Part shown: one piece after another, positions 24,618-33,018 of the stretch | How positions within the stretch are numbered: position 1 is the stretch's first letter | Layout of the letters: every line of letters starts with the position of its first letter | DNA from: Nanohaloarchaea archaeon SW_7_43_1 | GTDB lineage: Archaea > Nanohalarchaeota > Nanosalinia > Nanosalinales > Nanosalinaceae | NCBI GenBank assembly: GCA_003009795.1 | Contig: PXPE01000001.1 | Location: forward strand, 186,001-250,000 | Length of the DNA: 64,000 bases | Direction of reading: 5' to 3' | Notes under the pieces: model-generated | What the model saw: only the letters and a program-made list of their open reading frames with translations | What the model was told of the DNA's origin: nothing | Database searches by the model: none | Position numbers and translations under genes: made by a program

Positions 24618-26756
24618 ATGGAGGAAAAGGAAAGAAACCGTCTGAAAGGAATTGTCAATGATCTCAACAAGGATATGGAAATGCCTCCATACAATACCGG
24701 CTCCGAAAGAGGTTATTCCCGTGAATATAAGGAGTATAAGAAAGAGGAGAAGGAGGATCAGAGACTTTCAAGATATGAGAGGCTTTGCATAAAATTTTCT
24801 GAAGTACTTGATATTAGGGCAGGAGAAAGAACCCAGAAAAAGCTTAGCCCGCCTCTAAGCCTGCTTAAATGGGATGTAACTCCTGGTATGGTACTATCGG
24901 CTTCTGTAGGCGTGAGCTTTTCTATGTTTGCATTATGGGCAGTACTTTTCCTTACAAATATGCTTCTAGGTCCTTTGATACCTGTTTCAATAATGGTGAT
25001 AGCCGGAGTTATAGCTGTCGGTTCAGGAGCCTACATATACTACAAGCCGGTTTATGATGCCAAAAACAAGGTGATCAAAAGCAGCGGAGAGATGATTCTT
25101 TCCATACTTTATATGGTGATCTATATGCGTAGCTCACCGAACCTTGAGGGAGCGATACGTTTTGCAGGATTAAACCTTGAAGGACCTATTTCCAAGGATC
25201 TCAAAGGTATTCTCTGGGACTTGGAGGTTGGAAAATTCAACAATATAGAGAAATCTTTAGAAAACTATACCCGGGCCTGGAAAAATTACAACGATGACTT
25301 CCTTGAATCCCTACAGCTTTTGAAGGCAGCTGTAAACGAGCCCAACAAGGAAAGACGGGAATCACTTCTCCAGGACTCTATAGACCGTATTCTTGATGGA
25401 ACACAGGAAAAGATGAAACACTACGCCCAGGGCTTGAAGACACCTGTAATGATACTGAATGCTATCGGAGCAATGCTTCCGGTTCTTGGCATGATCATGC
25501 TTCCACTTATCTCGGTTTTCATGGGTTCAAGTATAACCATTACACACCTGTTTCTAACCTTCAACATCATGCTTCCTGGCTTTCTCTACTGGTTTATGCA
25601 GAGGATTTTAAGCTCCCGTCCCCCAACCGTAAGCTCAAAACCGACAAGCGAGGAAAGCCTGCCAACCCGTGGAAGATACCTAATAGAATCCCTTGATTTC
25701 GAGATACCGACCTGGCCGATAGGACTGGGCATATTCATGTTCATCGGGTTTTACGGGATTGTCGGTTACCTGATATTTCCGTATACCTATCCCTTAGGTG
25801 ATGCAGCCCAGGAAGCCGCAATACCGGTTATGCTCGGAGGTTCTGACGGTGCTTCACCGCTTGCAATGCTTATGAGAAGCCTAAGTATAACCTCCGGCCT
25901 GGGACTAGGAATAGGAACGGCTTTGATACTTGGTAACAAGAAAAGGAAGAAGGCGGAGGAGGATCTGAGGAAGATCGAACAACAGTTCCCAACCGCTCTT
26001 TTCCAGCTAGGTAACAAGATTTCCGGTGGAACACCTATTGAACTAGCACTGGAGGAAGCAGCGGAATCAACATCTGACCTGGAGATCTCTGATCTGTTCA
26101 AAGAATCTTCCAGAAATATAAGGGATATGGGAATGACTTTTGAAAAATCCATATTTGACGAAAGCTATGGTTCTTTGAGAAACTTTCCCTCACAGATGAT
26201 TCACACGGTGATGAAGGCAATACTCAAATCTTCTGATAAAGGCACACACATGGCCTCAATGGCGATGATGACAATATCAAAATACCTTGATAATATCCAC
26301 AAGACACAGGAAAGACTGAACGATCTGATGGAGGATACCACTACTACCATTCTGATGCTTGCATATCTTCTAGCACCGATTGTTTCAGGGATAGCCGTGG
26401 GAATGTCACAGACAATAATCACTGCAATGTATGAGCTCAGCAGCTCATTCTCGGAGATAGAAGGAGAGATAGGTGGTTCACAGGCAGGAGTTTCGGAACC
26501 AGGATTCACAGGTATACTCGGCAACCTCGATACAGCTATCCCTCCCGAAGTACTGCAGTTCGTGGTAGGTATTTACCTCATACAGCTGCTGTTCATACTT
26601 GGAACCTTCTACATGAAAATCCGGGAAGGAGAAAACAAAACCTACAGAAACATGTTCATAGGGAAGATACTTATTTCAGGAATGATATTCTACAGTTTAA
26701 GCCTGATCATAGTATCAGTCCTATTCGGAAGTATTGTACAAGGTGTCCCGACATAA
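24618..26756 (+). CDS. TadC/ArlJ-like membrane platform protein with two T2SSF domains
   Basis: The 712-residue integral membrane protein is the inner-membrane base on which the ATPase works. It has a charged cytosolic N-terminus (~85 residues), a helix pair at about 92-145, a first T2SSF-type helical domain, a second helix group at about 275-335, further helices at about 368-395 and 415-435, then a second T2SSF domain (I-E-Q-Q-F-P-T-A-L-F-Q-L-G-N-K-I-S-G-G-T is typical). Four terminal helices follow. Duplicated T2SSF halves are usual for archaeal platforms. The stop shares bases with the next small gene (TAATG). Confidence 0.85.
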   Translation: MEEKERNRLKGIVNDLNKDMEMPPYNTGSERGYSREYKEYKKEEKEDQRLSRYERLCIKFSEVLDIRAGERTQKKLSPPLSLLKWDVTPGMVLSASVGVSFSMFALWAVLFLTNMLLGPLIPVSIMVIAGVIAVGSGAYIYYKPVYDAKNKVIKSSGEMILSILYMVIYMRSSPNLEGAIRFAGLNLEGPISKDLKGILWDLEVGKFNNIEKSLENYTRAWKNYNDDFLESLQLLKAAVNEPNKERRESLLQDSIDRILDGTQEKMKHYAQGLKTPVMILNAIGAMLPVLGMIMLPLISVFMGSSITITHLFLTFNIMLPGFLYWFMQRILSSRPPTVSSKPTSEESLPTRGRYLIESLDFEIPTWPIGLGIFMFIGFYGIVGYLIFPYTYPLGDAAQEAAIPVMLGGSDGASPLAMLMRSLSITSGLGLGIGTALILGNKKRKKAEEDLRKIEQQFPTALFQLGNKISGGTPIELALEEAAESTSDLEISDLFKESSRNIRDMGMTFEKSIFDESYGSLRNFPSQMIHTVMKAILKSSDKGTHMASMAMMTISKYLDNIHKTQERLNDLMEDTTTTILMLAYLLAPIVSGIAVGMSQTIITAMYELSSSFSEIEGEIGGSQAGVSEPGFTGILGNLDTAIPPEVLQFVVGIYLIQLLFILGTFYMKIREGENKTYRNMFIGKILISGMIFYSLSLIIVSVLFGSIVQGVPT

Positions 26757-26869
26757 TGCTAAAACATAAAGGAAGATTACCCAGTTTTATGTTGTATGAG
26801 ATAGGCCTAGCGATTGTAATACTGGGAGCACTGCTAATAATCTGGTCCAAAGGTGTTTTACCTTCATGA
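26756..26869 (+). CDS. 37-aa single-TM protein
   Basis: The ATG at 26756 overlaps the platform gene's TAA. The 37-residue product has a basic N-terminus (L-K-H-K-G-R), one hydrophobic helix (I-G-L-A-I-V-I-L-G-A-L-L-I-I-W) and a short tail. Its TGA overlaps the next ATG (ATGA). Such chained overlaps on both sides support a real gene. The family is not recognised. Confidence 0.55.
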   Translation: MLKHKGRLPSFMLYEIGLAIVILGALLIIWSKGVLPS

Positions 26870-27042
26870 AAGGAGCATCAATGAACTTTGTGATCGGGCT
26901 AGTAATCGCGTTGTTCATGTTCGGTATCCTAGCAGCCATAATAACATCAACAATATTCGATGCACAGGGAGCAGCCCAGGGCTGTGGACCAATATCATCA
27001 TTAATATCCGACGTATCAGGAGGAGGAATCGAGACCTGCTAA
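26866..27042 (+). CDS. Small pilin-like protein with K-G-A-S N-terminus
   Basis: The 58-residue product begins M-K-G-A-S-M, followed by a long hydrophobic helix (F-V-I-G-L-V-I-A-L-F-M-F-G-I-L-A-A). A basic residue, Gly and small residue just before the hydrophobic helix is the class III (prepilin) signal pattern processed by PibD-type peptidases. The short remainder has two Cys (Q-G-C-G-P, E-T-C at the very end) that could form a disulphide. Overlap with neighbours and the pilus context support a filament subunit or minor pilin. Confidence 0.6.
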   Translation: MKGASMNFVIGLVIALFMFGILAAIITSTIFDAQGAAQGCGPISSLISDVSGGGIETC

Positions 27043-27046
27043 CACA

Positions 27047-28969
27047 ATGTCATCAACAGTAAACTCAACGGTATTCAAAATCTTTCTGCCAGTCCTAATA
27101 GGCCTAGCCATATTCGCAACACTCGACTCCATCAAAGTAAACTCGCTTGACCCTAGCGTAAACAGCCTAGAAGCTGCATTAAACTCAATGGATAGAAGTG
27201 TTACCTTTGGGGACATCGAAGATGAACAAAAAGGTAGACAGGAGATAAGAGAAGCAATTTTTTACAATATTATTATTGCTCAAAAGTGTAATTTATTGAA
27301 AGCCGTGTATGATGCCGATTGGGAAAGATTACAGACTAGTGATAAAGCAAGTTGGGGGGGTATAGCACCAGATCCTGACAAAGACGTGGTTTTTTTCTAT
27401 AATGGTGATCAAATTAGTGAGGGGTTTGAAGTCTCGAAATCTGAGGAACTTTCGATAAGCTGTGTAGGAGCTGATTCACCGACAGAAATGATAAGACCGA
27501 ATGCAGAAGATTTGAGAGAAGGTGCTGGTACGAGTAAAACCAATGATATGGAAGGAAAATTTGGTAGGGTTTCGTTTGATATGAATGATACGGTAGTTAT
27601 AGAAGATCCGAAAATTGGATCAACCTCTCTCTTCGAAGGGAACCCCTGGCGGCCTAGCGGCAACTTCCCTGATTTTTGGAGGAATCAAAGATTATCTATG
27701 ATGTTGCCGAATGGATTAGAGGAAACTAACGATTTGTGTGATAACGTGGGGCCTGAACATTATAAAAAAACCCAGTCGGTGTTTTATAAAGAATATGAAG
27801 CGATTTCAGGTCTTTATGAGGCTTTCACCGGGAACAACGAGGATATAAATGTTTATGAGGGAAGGGAAGGTCCGAGCTCTATTTACGCATTTAGGGTAAG
27901 AATGCAAAATGTGCCTATAATAAAAGAGGGATATCTTGGCCCCAAACAAAACCTAAACACATGTCAAAGAGGGACTGAATCAAAACTTAAGAAATTTTTA
28001 ATTGGTGGAGAGAATCAAGATTCTGCTAGATATGTTTTGTGTAAAAGCGCTTCTGGCTATATTCAGTCTAACGCCGGCTCTATAGATAACACAGGAGAGA
28101 CAAATGTAGATAGAATTGATTTGAAACGTGACTTTGCCACGGAAACTATATTTCCAAAACTTTTGATCCGGGAAAATTCCGATTATTGTTTAAGCGATAC
28201 ACAGAGCGAATTTATTGATTATAGACTAAATGGAGATAAATGTACTACAGAGGAAGTTCTAAAAGACAGAGAAGGATCTGAACCTGTGACCAAAAATTGG
28301 AGAGGTCTTGAGGTTAAGTGTGGAATAAAGAAGGAAACAATTACACAGGAAAACGGAGGAGGATTTAATTTCTATAATACGGGTTGGTTCAAAACAGGAG
28401 GAAAGTTGAATGGCGATATTAAAGCAGCAGGATCTCTTTATGAAACTGAAAACGGTAATGATGGTGGGGTGGAGTCTGCGGATCAAAATACGGAAGGCAA
28501 TCTGATCATAAGGTCTAACGACCAACAAGGTAGCAAAGTGACATTTAAGACGGCGCCATTCTCAGTGGAGAACGTTGGTCTGAGCTTTGAGACTAAAGGG
28601 GATATGAACGTAAATCTAAAGCAGGATGAAGATAAGCAAATCCAATTCAGGATTGAAATGGATCGAAACAATGAAAATAAACAATCTGGTGTTGATTATA
28701 CATTTGATATCATAGAAAATGGGGATACCAAGAAGTCATTTACTGATACAATAGACGCTGAACAACAAGAGAATGCTTTTGATGTAGTAGTAGATCTTCA
28801 ATACAGAGAAAACTTAGAATTAACTGTGAAAGGAGGCGATGAAGAAAAGGATATATTTGATGAAACGATAGAAGTTTCAGAAATTAATGTTAATTACATT
28901 GAATTTGAAACCTCAGTAGGAGATACTGTTCCAACAACAAAGGTTAAAGAGGTCTCGATTAAAGAATGA
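27047..28969 (+). CDS. Membrane-anchored large ectodomain protein of the filament locus
   Basis: The 640-residue protein has an N-terminal hydrophobic helix (about residues 11-29) with no K-G signal, then an entirely hydrophilic, probably extracellular body with about eight Cys. The last ~230 residues are beta-rich and resemble a jelly-roll carbohydrate-binding type fold (N-F-Y-N-T-G-W-F, later V-G-L-S-F-E-T-K-G), a weak impression. By eye the coding sequence after about 27200 is more AT-rich than its start and neighbours. It overlaps the next gene by ATGA. It may be a tip adhesin or cargo; no family is recognised. Confidence 0.6.
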   Translation: MSSTVNSTVFKIFLPVLIGLAIFATLDSIKVNSLDPSVNSLEAALNSMDRSVTFGDIEDEQKGRQEIREAIFYNIIIAQKCNLLKAVYDADWERLQTSDKASWGGIAPDPDKDVVFFYNGDQISEGFEVSKSEELSISCVGADSPTEMIRPNAEDLREGAGTSKTNDMEGKFGRVSFDMNDTVVIEDPKIGSTSLFEGNPWRPSGNFPDFWRNQRLSMMLPNGLEETNDLCDNVGPEHYKKTQSVFYKEYEAISGLYEAFTGNNEDINVYEGREGPSSIYAFRVRMQNVPIIKEGYLGPKQNLNTCQRGTESKLKKFLIGGENQDSARYVLCKSASGYIQSNAGSIDNTGETNVDRIDLKRDFATETIFPKLLIRENSDYCLSDTQSEFIDYRLNGDKCTTEEVLKDREGSEPVTKNWRGLEVKCGIKKETITQENGGGFNFYNTGWFKTGGKLNGDIKAAGSLYETENGNDGGVESADQNTEGNLIIRSNDQQGSKVTFKTAPFSVENVGLSFETKGDMNVNLKQDEDKQIQFRIEMDRNNENKQSGVDYTFDIIENGDTKKSFTDTIDAEQQENAFDVVVDLQYRENLELTVKGGDEEKDIFDETIEVSEINVNYIEFETSVGDTVPTTKVKEVSIKE

Positions 28970-29184
28970 ATTTGTTGGAGGATTATTATCGTTATATTGA
29001 ATTGAATTTAGCTCGGCGTAAAGGGATGGATAAACCGATTTTTCTTATTGCTTCTTTGACTTTGGCTATCATGTTTGTGATGGCCTATTACTTGGCAACT
29101 ACCGGCTGGATGAGTAGCGTAGGAGACATATTCAATACCACGGTTAATAATTATCAACCGGAACCGGGCGGTTCTGGAGGATAA
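28966..29184 (+). CDS. Single-TM protein with Gly-rich tail
   Basis: The 72-residue product has a charged N-terminal ~25 residues (L-E-D-Y-Y-R-Y-I-E-L-N-L-A-R-R-K-G-M-D-K-P), a hydrophobic helix (I-F-L-I-A-S-L-T-L-A-I-M-F-V-M-A-Y-Y-L-A), and a short polar tail ending G-G-S-G-G. The R-K-G before the helix is close to a prepilin signal but spaced by M-D-K-P. It is coupled to the upstream ectodomain gene by ATGA overlap. The family is unknown. Confidence 0.5.
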   Translation: MNLLEDYYRYIELNLARRKGMDKPIFLIASLTLAIMFVMAYYLATTGWMSSVGDIFNTTVNNYQPEPGGSGG

Positions 29185-29227
29185 GGGAATCCAAGTTTAT
29201 TTATCCTAGCTTTGAGTTCATTGTTGT

Positions 29228-29353
29228 ATGAGCATTTCGATCAGGATGATTATCTCAATGATTATCGGTATTGCTTTGGTATTGGCACTTGCTTTCCTGG
29301 TTCAAAATCAGACATCTGGAGCTGAAACGTTTCTGGTAGGTTTGCTTCCATGA
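29228..29353 (+). CDS. 41-aa single-TM protein
   Basis: The ATG at 29228 follows a TTTATTTAT TATA-like box about 28 bases upstream, so a new transcript may start here. The product is one hydrophobic helix with a short Arg-containing N-terminus (S-I-S-I-R-M) and a polar end. The TGA overlaps the next ATG (ATGA), which supports expression. No family is recognised. Confidence 0.5.
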   Translation: MSISIRMIISMIIGIALVLALAFLVQNQTSGAETFLVGLLP

Positions 29354-29586
29354 ACTCTGAAACTGCTATAGTAGTCGCTATAGTGATGGCGGTTTTGATC
29401 ATTCTTTCGATGGCAACCATATACAGCGGGAGCCTTGACCAGGTTGGTAGCTCGCTTTTTGGAGAAAACTCTGATGAAAATGGCATTTTTGAACCAGATG
29501 GAGAGATGAATGAGTTCCCGACTAGAGAAAACTCCCAGACCGAGGAATCAGTTTTTCAGGAGGACTTAGTATATGACGAGCTCTGA
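29350..29586 (+). CDS. Pilin-like single-TM protein with acidic tail
   Basis: The 78-residue product starts M-N-S-E-T-A, then a hydrophobic helix (I-V-V-A-I-V-M-A-V-L-I-I-L-S-M) and an acidic, probably extracellular tail. It lacks a basic-Gly signal, but the Glu just before the helix recalls the Glu5 region of type IV pilins. It overlaps its neighbours on both sides in the gene chain. Subunit function is inferred from context only. Confidence 0.5.
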   Translation: MNSETAIVVAIVMAVLIILSMATIYSGSLDQVGSSLFGENSDENGIFEPDGEMNEFPTRENSQTEESVFQEDLVYDEL

Positions 29587-30007
29587 GACACCAGGAACTA
29601 TTTCAAGGATTATCTTAGGTGCAATTGTGGCGGCTTTATCCACAGGTATTATGGTAGCTCTATTTTCCGGTATCGCGGGAGATGGACTGTCGAGAGAGAA
29701 ACAGGATCTGGGCACTCTCGTTGATGATGTTAATTCTGTATGTGATGGTGCAGAAGGAGCGGGAGGCGGATTGCCGAATTTAGAAAATTTTTACATAAAC
29801 AGATCTGATAATGAAAAAAATAAGGTTTATCTGGTCAGCCCAGAGAATGAAATCAAGGAGACGAGAGAAGTAGAGTGTATAATTAATAACGAATTCAGGG
29901 TCAGTGACCGTTACAAAGTCAGTTTGCTAAATGAAAACACCGATGAAACCCTTGTTAAGGTTTCTAAGAAAGGAGCCTCAGCCTCTCAGGGTGGTTTAGC
30001 TGAGTAA
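29573..30007 (+). CDS. Single-TM pilin-like protein of the filament locus
   Basis: The 144-residue product has a short polar N-terminus with one Arg before a helix (I-I-L-G-A-I-V-A-A-L-S-T-G-I-M-V-A-L-F). A hydrophilic globular part follows, with two Cys (S-V-C-D-G and E-V-E-C-I) likely to be oxidised outside the cell. It overlaps the preceding gene by 14 bases. The size and layout match minor pilins, but no family is recognised. Confidence 0.5.
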   Translation: MTSSETPGTISRIILGAIVAALSTGIMVALFSGIAGDGLSREKQDLGTLVDDVNSVCDGAEGAGGGLPNLENFYINRSDNEKNKVYLVSPENEIKETREVECIINNEFRVSDRYKVSLLNENTDETLVKVSKKGASASQGGLAE

Positions 30008-30404
30008 AGGATTATCTGTTACTCTTAGTCTGGCCATAGTTACTTTCTTTGCTGTAGCTTTAGTAGCTAATATAGGAATTGAGAGGGTTGCGGAAATAGA
30101 GGATAGAATGTCGATGCATGCAGTACCTCTTGTAGCTCAGAGAGTAGAGGTAGCGATCTATACCCTTAACTCAGGCAATAATGGTGAGGTCCAGTTAAAT
30201 CTACGTGACGAATACAATCTTTCGAAAAACCCTGATCAAATTAACTACAATTTTTCAAGTTATATACCTAGTCAGGATGATACAAGAAGATCCGAGATCA
30301 ACCCTCCTGAAGGCGTAGGATATGTAATAATAGAAGAGGGAAGATCTGAATACATTTGCTTGAGAAAAACAGGGACTATCAAGGTTAGTCCGGGTGAGTG
30401 CTGA
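30000..30404 (+). CDS. Prepilin-like protein with a probable CTG start
   Basis: The first ATG in this frame (30108) would remove the membrane helix. The frame is open back to a TAG at 29997, and the codons after it read L-S-K-G-L-S-V-T-L-S-L-A-I-V: a perfect K-G-x-S prepilin signal and helix. The first codon is CTG at 30000, preceded by GGGTGG, a plausible ribosome site, and overlapping the previous stop region. I take CTG as the start, giving 134 residues. The ectodomain has one Cys near the end (I-C-L-R) and a final E-C. The frame call is good; the exact start is uncertain. Confidence 0.55.
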   Translation: MSKGLSVTLSLAIVTFFAVALVANIGIERVAEIEDRMSMHAVPLVAQRVEVAIYTLNSGNNGEVQLNLRDEYNLSKNPDQINYNFSSYIPSQDDTRRSEINPPEGVGYVIIEEGRSEYICLRKTGTIKVSPGEC

Positions 30405-30793
30405 TGGAAGATGTTTTACCTTATGTAGCTGCCTCTGTCATGATCATACTGATAATCCTGGTATCAATCAGGATGCAGGTTTCTATGATGGAAGGACTTA
30501 ACGATATCACAGTTGAGAACAATGACAGACTAGGTTACAAGACGGCAGGTTCTTTTCAGTTCTTATCGAAAGGAGACAGATTTGGTGTTCTTACAAGAGA
30601 ACAGTATGACAGCTTGAAAGATAACTGCGGGCGATCCGTGGACGGGTTTTCCGGAGAGCCATTAACACTTGAGGATGCGGGCTGTCCGGAGGTAAAAACC
30701 CCGTTACCTGTTCCTTTGATGATTGTAGAACCTGAATCCGAAAACTCTTATAAGAAAATGCAGGTAGGTGAGACAAGTGAAGGGTTCAATTGA
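30404..30793 (+). CDS. Single-TM pilin-like protein of the filament locus
   Basis: The ATG at 30404 shares a base with the previous TGA (TGATG) and is preferred over the upstream GTG at 30398. The 129-residue product starts M-E-D-V-L-P-Y-V, then a helix (A-A-S-V-M-I-I-L-I-I-L-V-S-I), a heptad-like stretch and a small ectodomain with two Cys (D-N-C-G-R and A-G-C-P). It has an acidic residue just before the helix and no K-G signal. It is probably a minor subunit; no family is recognised. Confidence 0.5.
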   Translation: MEDVLPYVAASVMIILIILVSIRMQVSMMEGLNDITVENNDRLGYKTAGSFQFLSKGDRFGVLTREQYDSLKDNCGRSVDGFSGEPLTLEDAGCPEVKTPLPVPLMIVEPESENSYKKMQVGETSEGFN

Positions 30794-31211
30794 TATAACG
30801 GTTCTTATTGTTGCAGTAGTGCCTATGGTTTTGCTTTTGATTCTTTCTGCTTACTTCATCGCCGAGGATAATTTGAATGCAGAGCTTATAGGTGAAATGA
30901 GGTTTGAGGAAAGTAAGTTCCAGACTATATCTGTTCACTCCCAGATTATGGATAATGATACGAGAAGAAAAATTGGTTTATACAGTGTTCAGGAGAACCA
31001 GGTTCTGAAGAATGATGTTGAGGAAAGAGCTGAGGATATTTTATCAAGTTATACAGATTATTACAGGTTTCAGGCTGCAGGAGACAGTATAAATGTAGAA
31101 TCAGAAGCTGATGGGAACCGTGTAAGGTTCTCCACCTACGTTCCTTCTCCTAAACAAGAAATGGTTAAGGCTACTACTGCTTTAGAGATAACAAATCAGG
31201 AGGACCAGTGA
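30777..31211 (+). CDS. Prepilin-like protein with K-G-S N-terminus
   Basis: The GTG at 30777 is placed 5 bases after AGGTGA (30766-30771) and is preferred over the GTG at 30768. The 144-residue product then begins M-K-G-S-I-D-I-T, followed by a helix (V-L-I-V-A-V-V-P-M-V-L-L-L-I-L), fitting a class III signal. The rest is hydrophilic without Cys. It overlaps both neighbours. It is likely a filament subunit or pseudopilin. Confidence 0.55.
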   Translation: MKGSIDITVLIVAVVPMVLLLILSAYFIAEDNLNAELIGEMRFEESKFQTISVHSQIMDNDTRRKIGLYSVQENQVLKNDVEERAEDILSSYTDYYRFQAAGDSINVESEADGNRVRFSTYVPSPKQEMVKATTALEITNQEDQ

Positions 31212-32278
31212 TGAAAGGACAGTATGTAGGTATGCTCACTGTATTTGTTTTAGTTTTCATAATAACAGGTAATGTTTTCGGAGCCCTTCTTTTCCAGAAT
31301 GAATACAAAGAAGAGATTGATTTCAGTATAGGAAATTACAACACTATAGCTGAGGCACAGGTAATAGGTGAAAGATACATACCTAGGATAGAAACAGAGA
31401 CAAACTATTCAAGCAATATAATGGCGTTCAGAATTGGTATGAACAAAGGAGAATACGAAGGATTAGAAGATTATGATGATCCAGAGGGGGATCTTTCATG
31501 GGGTTATAACACTCCTAGATACAGTGAACTTAGGGAGGAGTTCAGGAAAGCTACTAGAGATCATCTTAAAACCCAGAATGAGGTTTTCAATTGTCGGAAT
31601 CCAATGGTTGAAACCCTTCAAGTGGAAAAAGAGCCTTTATCCGTAAAAACAACGTTCAAGAACAACTGGATTAACTGTACATCCTCAGGAGCTGAGGCCA
31701 GTATAAAAATCCCTGAAGAAGCATCTTCAGTACATGAGAAAAACCGGTACCTACAGATGGCAAAGTACTCAGTAGAGTTCTCAGGAAGATTATCCGATCA
31801 TATTGATGACTACTGGGATAATAATGGACCTATCACCAACGATGGGTACGAAAATGGTAGATGCGGTGTAGGCGAGGGTACTGTCGAAGAAAATGCGGAA
31901 ATTGATGCGGAGAAAGATATACCGGATACGAAAAATGTTTATGGAAAAATTTTATTCAAAAATGATGAAGGGAACAGACCTGAATGGGTGAGCCTGAAAG
32001 ATCAAAACACCACTTTCACATCCTCAACAATTAAATCCAGCCGTATAACTGATACCTCTTCCTGTTGTCAAAACTATAAAACTAACGATGAAGGAGAAAC
32101 TTCCTGTGCTGATTCTGATAATTCACATGAGGCGGAAGCTACGGCTGCTGCTACAGAGGTCAAAATTAATTTCACCATTAAGGATTCGGAAAGAACTGTT
32201 GTGGACAGTGAAGGCGCTGAAAGAAGCATAAATTTCAAGTTCAAAAAGATAGAAGACGTTCCCGACAGCTATAATTAA
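31211..32278 (+). CDS. Large prepilin-like protein with K-G-Q N-terminus
   Basis: The ATG at 31211 forms TGATG with the previous stop and has GGAGG about 8 bases upstream. The 355-residue product starts M-K-G-Q-Y-V-G-M, then a hydrophobic helix; K-G-Q before the helix is the commonest archaeal class III signal. The ectodomain has at least six Cys, including adjacent ones (S-S-C-C-Q-N), so it is probably disulphide-stabilised outside the cell. It is the last gene of the chain before albA. The size suggests a tip or minor pilin; family unknown. Confidence 0.6.
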   Translation: MKGQYVGMLTVFVLVFIITGNVFGALLFQNEYKEEIDFSIGNYNTIAEAQVIGERYIPRIETETNYSSNIMAFRIGMNKGEYEGLEDYDDPEGDLSWGYNTPRYSELREEFRKATRDHLKTQNEVFNCRNPMVETLQVEKEPLSVKTTFKNNWINCTSSGAEASIKIPEEASSVHEKNRYLQMAKYSVEFSGRLSDHIDDYWDNNGPITNDGYENGRCGVGEGTVEENAEIDAEKDIPDTKNVYGKILFKNDEGNRPEWVSLKDQNTTFTSSTIKSSRITDTSSCCQNYKTNDEGETSCADSDNSHEAEATAAATEVKINFTIKDSERTVVDSEGAERSINFKFKKIEDVPDSYN

Positions 32279-32325
32279 CTATATATTTCTTTAAACCAAT
32301 CTGGAACTAAAGGTGAACTAACAGT

Positions 32326-32613
32326 ATGCCAGAAGAAGATGACAACACAGTATACGTCGGTTCAAAACCTGCTATGAGCTACGTTCTCGCTGTAGTAACA
32401 CAGTTCAACGAAGGACACGAAACAGTACACGTCAAGGCGAGAGGGAAAGCAATTTCGAGAGCAGTAGACGTTGCAGAAATGGTAACGAGTAAGTTTGAGG
32501 AGACAGCAGAAGTTGATGATATATCAATTGATACAGACAAGATTGAAACAGATGAAGGAGACGAACTTAACGTATCATCAATCCAGATCAATCTTACACA
32601 AGATCAAGAGTAA
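32326..32613 (+). CDS. albA: Alba chromatin / RNA-binding protein
   Basis: Alba is a small dimeric protein that coats DNA and also binds RNA. The 95-residue product has the conserved strand and helix [12 protein letters not shown] (with the binding and acetylation Lys) and [13 protein letters not shown]. The C-terminal loop is acidic, as expected for a halophile. The promoter is clear: ACTATATATTT at about 32278-32288, and AGGTGAA before the ATG. A hairpin and T run at 32637-32664 probably ends the transcript, so it is monocistronic. Confidence 0.92.
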   Translation: MPEEDDNTVYVGSKPAMSYVLAVVTQFNEGHETVHVKARGKAISRAVDVAEMVTSKFEETAEVDDISIDTDKIETDEGDELNVSSIQINLTQDQE

Positions 32614-32636
32614 GGTCTCTGATTACTGCTGAATTT

Positions 32637-32664
32637 GAAGAGATAATCCTCTTCCCATCCTTTT
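32637..32664 (+). terminator. Hairpin with T run after albA
   Basis: GAAGAG and CTCTTC (6 bp) flank a 6-base loop 23 bases past the albA stop, followed within a few bases by TTTTT. It fits a terminator and separates albA from the next promoter. Confidence 0.45.
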
Positions 32665-32719
32665 TCTTCAGACTAAATTCACCGCACCGTTTTTATACAA
32701 CCAATTCCAATCAAGTAGT

Positions 32720-33010
32720 ATGAATAGAAAGGGAATGTCCCAGACATTGGCACTTATTGTGGCTGCCTCAGTTCTGATGATGACAGCACTAACCGTTATC
32801 TTCATGGTTCAAGGCGGTCTGGGAGATGTGAACAGCGGTACAAGTAGATCAAGCTGTGTAGCGACTATGGAAGCAAAGTGTGCCGGAACATCAGGAAGAA
32901 TAAAAGCTCCAACCACATGCTATTCTGATGGTAGCCCTATTCCAAGCGCTCCAGATATTGTACCTCAGACACAGGGAGCAGAATTTGAGTGCAGCAGACT
33001 CAACGAATAG
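32720..33010 (+). CDS. Pilin-like protein with K-G-M-S signal, paralog of 37477
   Basis: The 96-residue product starts M-N-R-K-G-M-S-Q, then a helix containing L-I-V-A-A-S-V-L-M-M-T-A-L-T. The K-G-M-S is a class III signal. The small ectodomain has four Cys, enough for two disulphides. The helix is almost identical to that of the gene at 37477. A TTTTTATAC box about 25-30 bases upstream suggests an independent, nearly leaderless transcript. A candidate major filament subunit: small, own promoter, Cys-stabilised. Confidence 0.65.
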   Translation: MNRKGMSQTLALIVAASVLMMTALTVIFMVQGGLGDVNSGTSRSSCVATMEAKCAGTSGRIKAPTTCYSDGSPIPSAPDIVPQTQGAEFECSRLNE

Positions 33011-33018
33011 TGATCTAG

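Noticed and set aside
22335-26756. Archaellum motor (arlI/arlJ)
   Set aside because: No arlH, arlG/F or archaellin neighbours, and the ATPase has extra N- and C-terminal parts; a pilus or secretion role fits better.
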